64,000 nucleotides of DNA from Symsagittifera roscoffensis (Eukaryota; Xenacoelomorpha; Acoela; Convolutidae): the NCBI RefSeq assembly GCF_963678635.1, contig NC_087062.1, positions 92,727,845 through 92,791,844 on the forward strand, written 5' to 3'. Both the position numbers and the translations under genes were made by a program. Below the pieces are notes generated by a model, which made no database searches, was not told where the DNA came from, and saw nothing but the letters and a program-made list of their open reading frames with translations. Below, one piece after another: positions 32,341 through 42,717 of this stretch (the stretch's first letter is position 1; each line of letters begins with the position of its first letter).

Positions 32341-33041
32341 GGGATGTGATTTGACGTTAACAAGACTAAACGACTTGTGTAGACGGAATACTCAGCAGGC
32401 ACAGGCAGGGTAGAGGAAAAGATTCGATAAAAAAGCTGCTGGTGTAAAAGCTTACTCGGTAGGAGACTACGTATGGGTAATTCAGAACGTTATACCACCG
32501 AAAGGAACGAAAAACCTCCTAAAAAAGTGGAGGGGACCCTTCATGATAACGGAAGTGCACCACAAGGGACGTTTTTATAGATTGAGTACCGGCCAAGCCG
32601 CTCACTCGAAAATATTAAGCCACACAACCCATCGATAGAAGACTGGTCAATGAGAAATGCGCCAAGGGAAAGAACGAGGGAAATGAAGTCGTAGAGGAAG
32701 GGTCAAGTGCACCACTGGACCTGGATCCCAACGAGGTGGTTGAAGTAGATGAAGAAACCTTACCCTACACAAAAGAGGACTGGCATGACCCCGAACAACT
32801 GGAGGTCCCCAAAAATTTGGAACCAGATCTTCCGTTTACGATACAGACTCGACAGAGTGACAGGACAAGACTCACAAAGAAATATAATCATTATGGAGAT
32901 GACTTCGTAGTGGACAGGATAGATCTGAAGAAGATAGTTGAAGAAGTAGTGGGTCTAGAAAAAATAACTGTGTCACAGGACATCGACTTGTCGACGATAA
33001 CGACGAGGAGTGTATCGATGACCGGTCCAAGCCCGAGGTAG
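32341..33041 (+). pseudogene. pol: GPY/F module and acidic region, copy B2
   Basis: 32490-32640 holds the GPY/F module (KKWRGPFMITEVHHKGRFYR) in broken frame. The open frame 32736-33041 carries the acidic tail (VEVDEETLPYTKEDWHDPEQ) and DFVVDRIDLKKIVEEV, the short segment that has also been copied to the Gag start of copy A. It ends at a stop, after which 33045-33340 reads in other frames (DDNDEECIDD, ETRVTIQDVDRESMKY). Confidence 0.72.
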
Positions 33042-33299
33042 AATTCGACGACAAGCAACAGTAATCCTATGAACAAGACTTGACAAATCTGCACGTCTTG
33101 CAATGGCTGAACAAAATGACGTCGGACCCAATGGAGACCAGGGTCACAATTCAAGATGTGGATCGTGAAAGCATGAAATACATATAAACCGAAAGCGATG
33201 ATCCTTCCTGGGCTGCCCAGGAAGGGCAATTACTCGTTCCTGTTTCCAACATCGATTTATTATCCGGTATGCGATCTACGGTGACGTCGATGGATATTT

Positions 33300-33938
33300 T
33301 TGTCCGGGGAGGGGGGGGGGGGTAGGACCTACCCACACTCAAATTTTTTTTTTAAATTAAGAATAGCAAAAGAGACAGGTGATCTAGAAGCAGAAACAAG
33401 CGAGGACCCTAAGAAACCAGACATAGGGAGAGTAGTTGAGTCATATTTTAACTTGCCAAATGAATACTCAATTAGCATAATATTGTCAGATAGTGATTTT
33501 ATACTCACAAATAGAACATGTGCGATAGCGATCTCAGCAGACATGAGTTTCAAGACAGCGTTAGCAGCGGATTTTAAGAGAGAATATAAAAACATAGAAT
33601 TCCTTTGGAAGCAAAGACCAAGAGTAGAAGGCGTAGCAGCTTTGCCTCCGGCGGCGTCACAGATACCGGGAAAGTACTTATGCTTCTTGGTGACGAGGGC
33701 GACGGAGAAGCGGCACGTGGACCCGGAAAACCTAGTCTTGTCCTTGACGAGATTGAGAGACTTTCTTGTGGAAAGGGAAGTGAAGGAACTCTCGCTTCCA
33801 GTGTACGATCCGAACAGAGGACGACTGTATCCACGGGAGCTGTATGCACTGATACACGTAATCTTTTCTGATACTAATATACAAGTGACTTTAGGTTGCA
33901 CGCAGGAAAAAGTCATACTAAATGTGTGTTTTGTGTGA
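33300..33938 (+). CDS. Macro-like (ADP-ribose-binding-type) domain, copy B2
   Basis: An open frame of about 195 codons after a G12 run and a T10 run (33311-33353). Its order of elements fits a macro domain: an ISIILSDSDFIL strand, then CAIAISADMSFKTALAADFK (the position of the family's SxDxxMGAGIA loop and helix), the GKYLCFLVTR strand, the ENLVLSLTRLRDFLVEREVK helix, the ELSLPVYDPN strand (family: PRIGCGLDG), and VIFSDTNIQVTL. Macro domains bind or remove ADP-ribose. The Gly-rich loops that hold the ligand are altered here, so activity is uncertain. It resembles the OARD1/ALC1-type macro group more than PARP-associated ones. The call is by pattern only; no profile search was run. The start is unclear. 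Confidence 0.6.
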   Translation: MSGEGGGGRTYPHSNFFFKLRIAKETGDLEAETSEDPKKPDIGRVVESYFNLPNEYSISIILSDSDFILTNRTCAIAISADMSFKTALAADFKREYKNIEFLWKQRPRVEGVAALPPAASQIPGKYLCFLVTRATEKRHVDPENLVLSLTRLRDFLVEREVKELSLPVYDPNRGRLYPRELYALIHVIFSDTNIQVTLGCTQEKVILNVCFV

Positions 33939-34260
33939 TATGTGTGTTATGTTATGTTATGTGTTATGTTTTTAAGACCCTGGGTATGAGGGTATTAGTG
34001 ACCATGAATAAGCGAATGACGATCTTAGGAATAGATTCGAAGTTTGAACTGGGTAACAAACCAATTTTAATAAATTTTAGGATCAACATCTTTTTACCCA
34101 AGTGTTTTAAATAAATATTAATACAAAATTAGAGTAAAGTTGGCAAATGTGATACTCGTGACCTCTTTTCTAGATCCCGATTGATCGTTGAATTGTTCAC
34201 CTGATTTCTCTTGATCAAACTGATAATAAGAATCGAATCTAGAAGTAGACGGACAACTTT
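33896..34260 (+). other. Post-macro segment with unrecognised short frame
   Basis: A 72-codon frame (33896-34114) with Cys/Val-rich CVFCVICVLCYVMCYVFK, which reads like low-complexity tgtgt DNA (tgtgttttgtgtgatatgtgtgttatg) and may not be protein. It is present in B1 at 28904-29107. From 34115 to 34265 there is no support for coding. Confidence 0.35.
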
Positions 34261-34265
34261 GATTT

Positions 34266-34525
34266 GAACAAGTACATGGACCTGGCAGAGGCGTACATAG
34301 AACCGATGATAGATGCGATCTATCGCCGGCTGATGGATCGAGACTTGCTCTGGAGGACCCAGAGTTAGTCGTGTTGCTGGCCTTCTTAATAAACATCTTG
34401 GGGCATTATAATCTTGGGGACTGCCCCACGGAAGTCTTATTGATAGCAGCATATGGAGAAATAGGAGTACTAGGCCGCCCAAACATCAGGGTAATGAGGT
34501 GGATAAACGGGGTTTTCAGGAAGTG
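34266..34525 (+). pseudogene. Small helical accessory ORF, copy B2
   Basis: Reads YMDLAEAYIEPMIDAIYRRL, then, after a 1-base shift (present in B1 too), LEDPELVVLLAFLINILGHY and CPTEVLLIAAYGEIGVLGRP, ending RWINGVFRK. It is about 85 residues, mostly helical, with one hydrophobic stretch (LVVLLAFLINILG) too short for a sure membrane helix. Unrecognised. The fact that both copies shift frame at the same point suggests either a shared old mutation or a real frameshift. Confidence 0.45.
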
Positions 34526-34527
34526 AC

Positions 34528-35361
34528 TTGGCGAACGAGCCTGGATTGGGAAGTTCCAGGACCTACCAACCAGGTGAGATGCCTCTGCCAACCAAGTCTA
34601 GACCTGGTCTGAGAAAGGTGCATCAGGAGATGAACAGCGAGGCTGCCTCGTCTAGTCCACAACTGAGAGCAGCTGTGCCACCAAAGAGGACGAGAGTAGA
34701 GGAAGAGGTTCAGACGAACGAAACCATGCAAGATCTTAACGGAACGATAGAAGAACTGGAGAACACCAGAAGGGAGCTGGACGAAATGACCAAAACCAAG
34801 CTCAGTACGGAAGAAGACAGAGACATGTGGAAGAGACTGTTTGAAGATTGCAACAAAAAGCAGGGTGAAGAAATAGAGCGCTTGAGGCGAGAGTACAAAG
34901 AGCGATCGGAGCGGCTGGCGTTGACGACAGCCGTAGAAAGAGTGATACCTACAAGGAACATTGCTCGTGGGCAGTCCCCGATGGAATTTTTGACGCCTCG
35001 CGAATTGAGTCAAACGACGGAGACGCGACTTCCAGCTACAACAGGTCGAGTGACAATCCCGGACCCGAGTGACACCCTAGGTGACCCAGTCGTGGAGCAA
35101 AAAGTGAGAAAATTGTTAGAAACAGCTGGACGATTGGTCGCTAATAGGAATGCGCCAGGTTCCGGGTTGACTGCACCCTATGGAAAAATCGATGACACGG
35201 GCAGAGTAGAACTCTCCCAAGAGACGATGACGAGAACGAGAGTTAGTGATACAACGTTACCAACAAAGAGCTCTAAGGTCCCAGACAGGAAAGTACAAGA
35301 AATGCCGATGAAGAAAGTGTCCCGAGTGACTGACGTGCAGAAGAACAACAAGTTGAAGTAA
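34528..35361 (+). pseudogene. Coiled-coil accessory ORF, copy B2
   Basis: A 277-codon frame from a TTG at 34528; the true start may lie further up. Residues about 65-150 form a long heptad coiled coil (DLNGTIEELENTRRELDEMT, KKQGEEIERLRREYKERSER). The remainder is Ser/Thr/Pro-rich and probably disordered. It stops at a TAA (35359), but the frame stays open to 35458 and the SGNH domain begins at 35432 in another frame, so the coil and the hydrolase were probably one polypeptide. Copy C has a piece of it (13-204). Confidence 0.65.
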
Positions 35362-35431
35362 AGCTTCACGGGAGTTCCGGACACGGATTCGATCCACTTG
35401 GAGCCCAGCAGTAAACCTACAGCAACCGCCA

Positions 35432-36334
35432 CTTGGGACATCACATCTGATACTGGGTGACAGCTTGGTGAGAGTACTCCAGAATTTGAGGACCTCCTTG
35501 ATCACTACGGTGATGACCTTTGGAAGTGCAACGATAGCCCAGCTATTTCGGATGGTGGAGCTGATGAACCCAGGGAGGATCGCCAACATAATTATCCTTA
35601 TAGGGACGAACAATGTATCAAGAGGCTCAGATGAGGAAGAGGCACAATGGGAGTCGATGATGGTGTACCTATTCACTACTCTTTGGCAGAAATTCAAGTG
35701 CGCGGTACTGACCGTCTGCACCGTACCCATGAGCAAGAAAACGTTGAAAGCGAAAGGAAGAAGACATAATGAAGAGTCACCAGGTGGAACAATATCATGA
35801 GGATCCTGGCGAGTCAGGAATGCTGGACGGATGATTCTTATGGACATTGAACACGAGCTGAGATCTATGGATGAGGCCAGACTAACCACCGATGGGGTCC
35901 AATTTGATAGCCTTGAAGGACAATCCTGGTTGAACCGAGTCTTATGGGAGCGACTGGATGAAATAGAAGTCGAGCTATTTGACACGGGAGTGCTGAAGAA
36001 GGAAGAAAACACGAATGAGCCGGCAATTTCACTTTTTGTGCCCCCTAACTTAGAAACACGTTTGAGAATGGTCCCAGCCGTGACCTACAGGCCGCAAATC
36101 TCTAGCGAGCCAGAGCAAAGGGCAGATGCACAAGATCGATTGGGGGAAGCGCCAATGAGAAGAACCGTCCATCCAAGACGAAGATTAGGACCCGTCAATC
36201 CGACCGCGGAGACGACCAGCACCTCGAAACCAGAGACAAGATCAGGGACAACGGGTACCAGCCGAGAGGAGCGTCGTCCAGACAGGAGCTCTTTGATGTG
36301 GTCGAGGCCCATACCTTCTCCCCGGCACGTATAA
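35432..36334 (+). pseudogene. SGNH/GDSL-type hydrolase domain, copy B2
   Basis: SGNH hydrolases are Ser esterases with conserved blocks I, II, III and V. Block I is HLILGDSLVRVLQNL (GDSL at about 35456-35467), block II probably the Gly in MTFGSATIAQL, block III IIILIGTNNVSRGS (about 35575-35610, Gly and Asn present), and block V DGVQFD (35891-35908), where the catalytic His expected after D-x-x is Gln. Spacing and the nucleophile elbow fit the family well. The frame breaks between 35790 and 35825. Downstream residues to 36334 are Arg/Pro/Ser-rich. The substrate is unknown. An esterase is known in CR1-like LINE ORF1, but not commonly in LTR elements. Confidence 0.72.
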
Positions 36335-37023
36335 AAACAGGAACTGATGCATTTGAATCTTCAGACAGCGAGATTTGCAGCAAAATCGCTTTGGAACAGG
36401 AGAGGATGAAACGATTCAGAGGGGGAAGACGTGCGACGTCATGCTGGGGGCATGCCCCTGCATACTGACCTGAGCTTAGCTATGAGGACCGATCCCTTAG
36501 AATTGATCAGAGGAGTGACGTGACAGTGATATACGGTCCAGCAGTCACGTTTGCGTTCCCAAGGTGGAGGTTTACAGGAGGTCGGTGTTGCACCTGAACC
36601 TCATATCAGGAGTGGACGGAAGTACACTTAACTGATGTGAACAACACGCGCTACGAGAATTGATGAGTGAGGACTTCTTATTCGCGAAGATATCAGAGCC
36701 GGAGATGACCGTCATTAACTTTGATGATCAGTTCCGAGACAGGATGGGGGAAGCGGACAGAGGGCACAATGAAGTATTCCCGAAGCTCTGGAATCTAAGA
36801 CCCTACGACAAAACAAACGGCGAAATGCCGCAGTGCTGCAGTATACGCAGTTTGCTTACACGGATGAAGCAACCAGGAGACGAATGAACAATACAGCGAC
36901 TCCGAAGCTTGGAAGGTTTGACGAGGAATGGGCGAGACTGGATCTAGCGCCTATGATCATGAGAGGCAAGGCTGACTTACCAGATGCCTCACAAATCTCA
37001 ACGAGTGTAAAACCAAAGTGAAC
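36335..37023 (+). pseudogene. Accessory ORF Y, copy B2
   Basis: Reads through several frames: HAGGMPL-like sequence at about 36440, TVIYGPAVTFAF-like at 36530, then the open frame 36660-36887 (MMSEDFLFAKISEPEMTVIN) and 36833-37021 (FAYTDEATRRRMNNTATPKL). About 290 bp present in copy A (around 5900-6190) are missing after TNGE. It contains an early TGA where copy A has TGG (LNWCEQH, near 36636). Unrecognised; see 5793-6710 for the fuller copy. Confidence 0.6.
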
Positions 37024-37024
37024 G

Positions 37025-37906
37025 GTGGGAGGAACACTACAGACTAGAACCATGCTAGCACACTTCGGCTCTGAAGAAGTTAAGGTAGTTCACGGAGAGG
37101 AGGAAGATCAGTCAGCTGGAAGACTAGTTGTACCGAAATTTCCTGATGCGGCAAGGGGTGAAGAACAAGCGCCCTCAAATTCAGGAAAGAATCCAAGACG
37201 AGACGATGGGCAGCGAGGAAGCCGTCGATCGGAAGAACCTATGCAACAGGATCCCGATCAAGCCGAGAAAAAAGACGATAAGGCTTCAACAGGAGGGATG
37301 TCCAGCCTGGACTTCAATTTCCTCAGCAATTTTGAAAACGGCACGGACACGTTGGAAGCGACGACTGAGCTGGCAGACGAGAGAACTTCCACGCTGGAAC
37401 CCCCGTCGGCCTTCATGGGAACGAACCGGAACTTGAAAACGGAACTTGAGGGCAATTTCAGTGCCAGCAGACTTGGAAATTCTAAAAACAACGAACAGAA
37501 ACTCTTGATGGAATCACCAAGGAGAAGAAGAATAGAAGGCACTGCTAGAGTACCTTTCTTGGGAACGTTGCCCAAAGAAGAGTGGGAAGTGCATCATAGA
37601 GACCATGAAAATAGGACGGGATGCAGAATGGACAGAGTGGCATTCATGGAAGAGGTCTGGACAGTAGTTCAGAGCTACGGAACCCAGTCTATTTTGAAAA
37701 AAGGTCTCAACCGACCACTAATGCGGGAAGTCCTTGACAAACTCGACGAGCGTGAAGGGAGGTTGAGCGAGTTGCTGATCGACTCGGCCACTGATGAAAG
37801 TGAGGCAAACTCTCCTATAAAGATGACGCCGCAAGAAGACAAAGGGAGAAGTGGTATATCTGTCAAGAACCCGAAAGGGAACGATGCGATCAAAAATGGT
37901 GATTGA
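37025..37906 (+). pseudogene. Accessory ORF X, copy B2
   Basis: A 293-codon frame directly after ORF Y, separated only by a TGA (37019). It has an N-terminal VGGTLQTRTMLAHFGSEEVK region, a Lys/Glu/Gln-rich acidic middle with paired EDDKAS-like sequences, and a C-terminal block RVPFLGTLPKEEWEVHHRDH that continues to EREGRLSELLIDSATDESEA. The C-terminus has Trp, Arg and His residues more typical of a folded domain than the middle. Longer than copy A by about 45 codons. Unrecognised. Confidence 0.62.
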
Positions 37907-39506
37907 CAGCATTAATGAATTGAAGATGAAACTGGTCAGCAAGGTGACATTGAGGAAAGCGGTAAAGACAAAGGTGGATTCCAAAATCTCGATGAAAACT
38001 GTCAACTCAGCTAAAAAAAATGCGTCGAAGAAGCTATGGACTTGGGACAGGGTGATGATCGATTGCCTGGTACAGACAGGAATTTAGCTGGCGTAGCGAT
38101 GATGCCACCCTTTCTCGTGGCAGGAATAAAAACAGCCAGTTACAAAACCAAGAAGAGTGACCGCACTCTAACTGGAGCGACGTTAGAAATGGAGATACTC
38201 AGCCAATGTGGAGAGAGTACCCTTAAAGACTTCAAACGGTCTCCCATGAATCACGGAAAGGGAAGCGTCGTAGGGCAGCTGGTCCCAGGTGAATATTACC
38301 GACTGACAGTATCGGAAACTGTATCGATTGATGAACCCGCCGGTGGATACATGGAGATGTGGGAATACAGAAACTCGGCCAGAGGACACTTAATTGCGCT
38401 GGAACACGAAAGTGCTGTGGAAAGTTATCTGGAGACGATGATGCAAGGCACTAACCTGAAACAGAAGGCATACGGAACTCTGGTATCTTCTGAAATGCAC
38501 GCGGAGATGATAGAGCAGTTGATGAGCCTTCCATGGAGAGCAGTAGTGTTACGGTACTTCGAAGAATAAATGAGAACGACTCCGAGGATACACGCTCTGA
38601 TAGCGATACCCTATGAGAAAACAGAGTTACAACTGAGGTTCGCTTGGTGCATGATTGGACTGACACGCGGGAATATGATTTGGAAGAAAGAAAAAGATCG
38701 AAGGGAGAAAAGGCGTTCTTAATGACGAGTGTGAGAGATCTGATGACCCAAGAAGGAGCAGCGGAGAGACGCTCTCTATTTCATTCGATTTATGATGGAA
38801 TGAATTTCAGTGCCTGCATTGAGCACTTTTGTCAAGATGCTAAGAGATGCTAGGAGCCTGTGGAGCTGGAACCTATGAAAAAGATTGACGAAATGAGGAG
38901 ATTCTCCAACAAGGAGATGAGGCTCTCGGGAGCACTGCCGAAATCCAGTGAATACTGTAAACCGATCAGGAAGAAATCATACAAATACGTATCCGGAATC
39001 ACAGGGATGGCGTACAACCCTTTCCCAAATGAAGACATAGGCGATTGCTTCTTTGATTACGAGCAAGCAGTGTTGCTAAGATTCTGGACGTCAAGAATTG
39101 CAACGATAAAAAGCGCTGCTAATCAGCAGACCAAGCTGGGACTAGTCTTGGAGGAAAGGTGACTGCACCTTCAGTGCCAAAATCTGACAACCGAGTGGAG
39201 TTTGGATTGGGATTCTCGGATGAATTGCTGAGAACGAGTTTGATGGTAGTGTGGGAACTAATGAAACCATCATGGTGTCCGAGTCCTAACGTCGATTCGA
39301 TTTTGCGTGCGATACAAGACGTGGAGAGGGAACTGAATTCAGACTGTATCTTGCGTGACCTGAACAGCATCTATAATTTGATGACGACAGCCTCTAAGAG
39401 CAACGGAGAAGACAAAGTAAGGTTGCATGGCTGGGGACCAGAGGACCGGGTCAAATCTGCTAGCTGTCTGGCAGAAGTCTCTAGACTGGAAGGTCAAATC
39501 TGTTGA
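37907..39506 (+). pseudogene. Accessory ORFs between X and the 3' ORF, copy B2
   Basis: Several open pieces: 37851-38087, 38036-38569, 38644-38853, 38860-39162 and 39159-39506. The largest (178 codons) has a segment MEMWEYRNSARGHLIALEHE within a mostly beta-like region (GEYYRLTVSETVSIDEPAGG). The following piece is Lys/Arg-rich with NPFPNEDIGDCFFDYEQAVL. I recognise none of them. This 1.6-kb stretch is absent from copies A and C, so it is known here from B2 only. Confidence 0.5.
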
Positions 39507-40999
39507 GGTCTGGATTGCGTAAAGACCCTGGAGAAAAAACACAAGCAATTGACGATATTGTTTGGGAACATTGTGATGAAGTCGATAACGCAAACGGAGC
39601 TGATTGCAGATTGCCATGGAGGAACCGAGGTGATTCTAAGGACTGCACTAGGGTTCTACAGCATGTTTGGTTCTTTAGAGTCACTTTTGAGTCTAGAACA
39701 AAAGCATGAGATGGTTACGACCATCAGTGTAGAAGTGTTTCCAAGAGTGTTTCAAACCGAGCAGAAGTATATTGGAAAGTGGAGACAAGCGATCGAGGCG
39801 GATATGAACATCCGGCATAGTGAAACTTATCGTAGACCGACGGGAGCGAGATTTTTAGTGGGATGAACTCTAGCTCCAATATGCAAAAGCAGATACCCAG
39901 TACATTTTGTAGCGGTGGATGTGAAAAGTACGAGAACGATCGTGGATCAAGCTTTCTCAGTGCCAAAATGCGTAAGACTAGCGAGAATGTCAGAAAAATC
40001 TTACGAGTTACTGTGCAAAACGTTCTCAGCAGTTCCGGTGAGAACCAGGAGGAATTAGAATTGATATTGGGAAAAAAGTTCAAGGGATAGTCCAGTGGGA
40101 ACTTCAGTGACTTTGAAAGACAAAATCAGAAAGGATCAACAGTCGCGGATTACAATGCAGTGGATGAGAATGATGAACTCCATCAAGTGATGATGGAGGT
40201 GGAACCACTACTGGAAGCTTCAGAAAACCGTATTTGGAGGAGCATCATGTCAACACATGATGAGTTCCCCTGCCATTGCTTGCTACAAACATGGTGGTAC
40301 CCCGGGCGTAGTAATCTGGTGTTGATCTGGGACTGTGGAGAGGTGCTCTCCATGGGTTTACCAGATTCATCACAGCCCACAACTATAATGATAGTAGGAG
40401 TTATGATGGCGATACGACGACTGGAAGCTCATGTAAAAAAGAACAATAGACAGGAGGTGCCGACGAAAGAACAGTTACAGGAATTTGATTGCCTAAAAGA
40501 TTTAGATCTTTTTAAGAAAATGTGCAGAATCCTGAAAATTCCGATGGAAGTGAAAAAGATATGAACCAGAAGACGACTGATGCCATGATTCAGAGCCAAC
40601 ATGGCTGCATGGTTATACGAGTATGCCAAGAAGCATATGTCGAAGCACAGCAGAGTGTACAGTACGTATCAGCTGGACATTGGAGCAGGAGTTTTTAAGC
40701 GAGCTTTTGTAACTCATCGGAATACAGTAACTACCGCAGTGAAGAGAACTTCTAGGACAAGTGAATGTGACGAAAGGGAAAAAGAAGAGATGTTGAAGGA
40801 AGACTTGGAGAGAAACGTGATATTGTGCCTCCACAACAGCTTCTGCCGAAACAGAGAATCTAACGTTGATCCTCTACCTTATTGTAAGCAAAGAGTAGAA
40901 GGGCAGAAGTGTTGGAGGACTGATAAAATAGCTACCGACGTGTTGCAAGACACAGAGACTGAAATTGAGTCAATGTCGCAGGAGGAGGAGATGGAACAT
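39507..40999 (+). pseudogene. 3'-terminal ORF of LTR element, copy B2
   Basis: The last ORF before the 3' UTR, complete in extent but broken: 39549-39866, 39863-40090, 40160-40564, 40601-41002. Stops and shifts include TGA at 39864 (copy C has TCG), a TAG at 40088 with a shift, and TGA codons at about 40563 and 40588 where copy C has TGG. C-terminal frame MAAWLYEYAKKHMSKHSRVY to EEEMEH matches copy C closely. The family is unrecognised; its C-terminal third is Cys-containing (CLHNSFCRNRESN). Confidence 0.7.
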
Positions 41000-41904
41000 T
41001 GACAAATGGCCGAAAATCAAGATGCAAAAAGAAAGAAAGTTAGAAAAATTTAGAAGTTTTAAAACTTCTAAACGACAAAAAAAGAAAGAAACAAAGAAGC
41101 GACGAAAGAAAAGATGTTAAAACTCAGAATTGTTTTGTATGTGTCAAAAAACTCAAATGAGAAACAAAAGCAAGTAAGTTTGCAATTGAAGCTTAAAAGA
41201 AAACATTTAGTTGAGTTTTGAAGATTAAAGAAGTTGTTGCATTCATAAATTTGCATTATGGTTTTAGTTAGTGACTTTAGAGACTTTTACTATTTATTTA
41301 GAGAGGCTTGAGTGGAGAGTATATTAAAATATTCCAGCCTGCATGATTGTTTGTAATCAACTAGGACGACTGATCACTTTGTGGTGACATGAATGGCTTG
41401 GAAAATCTCTTGAAGAAGGAGAATATTTCATTGTTCCTTTCAACCACCGAGTTCCTTAATTTTAATATTCAGGGCCAGTAACAACTAAATTTTCGAAGGG
41501 AAGAAGCATAGTAGGATAATTTTAGTTTGTGGGTTGGCAGGACTGTCCTGCGTCCCTACAGTTTTTAAACCTAGAAGAAAAAATTTTAAATCGGGATATA
41601 GACATTAGAAGTCTAAAAGATGTTTCATCGTAAGTCATATCCTCGAAAGTGCAGATAAGTGAAAGAATTTGGAAGGCTATACTAGTGTGGTATGATGCCA
41701 TTTGTATTCTGCAGTGAGTTGAAATGAGGTGGATAAAAGTGATTTTATGCATTTTGTAAATTCTGTTTGATGGCACTGTACCATTTTGATAAGACTACGA
41801 GACTCAATGAGACCAAAATATACAAAAATGCAGTTTCGCAATCGAACTTTTATCGATCAGAAAAAGAACATCGAACTGGGAAGATTGATGATTTTAATGA
41901 ATTA
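41000..41904 (+). other. 3' UTR and rearranged LTR edge, copy B2
   Basis: 41000-41800 aligns with the copy C 3' UTR (1573-2370). The LTR start (TGTGACATTCGACC in copy C) is not recoverable: from about 41805 to 41900 the sequence is different, with an AT-rich segment. No ORF of note. The 62-codon frame at 41767-41955 is chance. Confidence 0.5.
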
Positions 41905-42717
41905 GCGACGTTATTTGAACGATTGGACAAATCGAGAAGGGTTAGTTTTGACTGACATGTTAATTTTTAAAATTTCGTTTTGGACATGAACGACACCTAA
42001 CATTTTATTATATCGCGAATACTAAAACGGCGAAAAACACAACAACAATAGTCGCAGTAGAAACAACTACGAGAAAACGACAATAGATTCAAATTGTGTT
42101 TGGAGATTGTCAGAAACCATTCCGAGTTGTAACAATTGTGCCGCTACAATTGTTACAACGTAATACCCGAGAAAAAGGAAGGGTGTTTAGACAGCGTGTC
42201 TAGCCTTCCGGAAAGAAATAAGAGTGCTATCTTCCCGGATTCCAGAATCCGGAGGGGTCTCGGGCTCAGGACTCAAACTGCTTTGCATAAACTTTTAGCT
42301 TCCTGGTCATGCCCTGATTATTAACATCCAGATTCATTTTCAGAGAATGAGAAACTAGGATTGAGGGAAAAAGTTGATCGATCTTTGATGGAGATGATGA
42401 TTTTTATCTACTGAACAAAAGCAATAGTAATATAGTAAGTAGTAGTAGCCCTGTTTTTAGGAGTGACCTCGTGGTCTGGGGATACTGAGAACCAGCCATG
42501 AGCTCACTATTTTTGCATATAATTAAGTTAATATGAGCGTTCTGGTCGAAGCCGATTAGCAGTAACGTTTTGTCGATCCCATGTTAGGAAAACCACCAAA
42601 AGAACTGGCTTCGGAGGAGATGGTGAAAAGCATGTAGAGCTGTGTTTAGACGCTAGCCAGGCGTTTTAGAACCTAGCTTTATTTTCCGTCGATATGTACT
42701 TCGGGGCGAAGGTTACA
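41905..42717 (+). repeat. 3' LTR of copy B, 5' edge lost
   Basis: Matches the copy C LTR from about position 90 onward and ends GGTTACA at 42717. The hairpin is at 42127-42158 and has changed bases in both arms while keeping the pairing. A tract matching the minisatellite core, AATCCGGAGGGGTCTCGGG, lies at about 42248. The 5' end (U3 start) is replaced. The 3' flank, TTGATAAAAACGAG, begins AT-rich DNA. Confidence 0.8.

Noticed and set aside
36085-39370. Minus-strand frames opposite the accessory block of B2 (for example 37258-37575, 39119-39370)
   Set aside because: Shadows of plus-strand ORFs; the plus-strand versions are also conserved in copies A and C.
3800-42717. APOBEC-like or RIP-like hypermutation causing TGG to TGA stops
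   Set aside because: Several stops are TGG to TGA (about 790, 36636, 40563, 40588), but C-to-T and other changes are also common in the same stretches and the local context is not consistent, so ordinary transition decay explains it.
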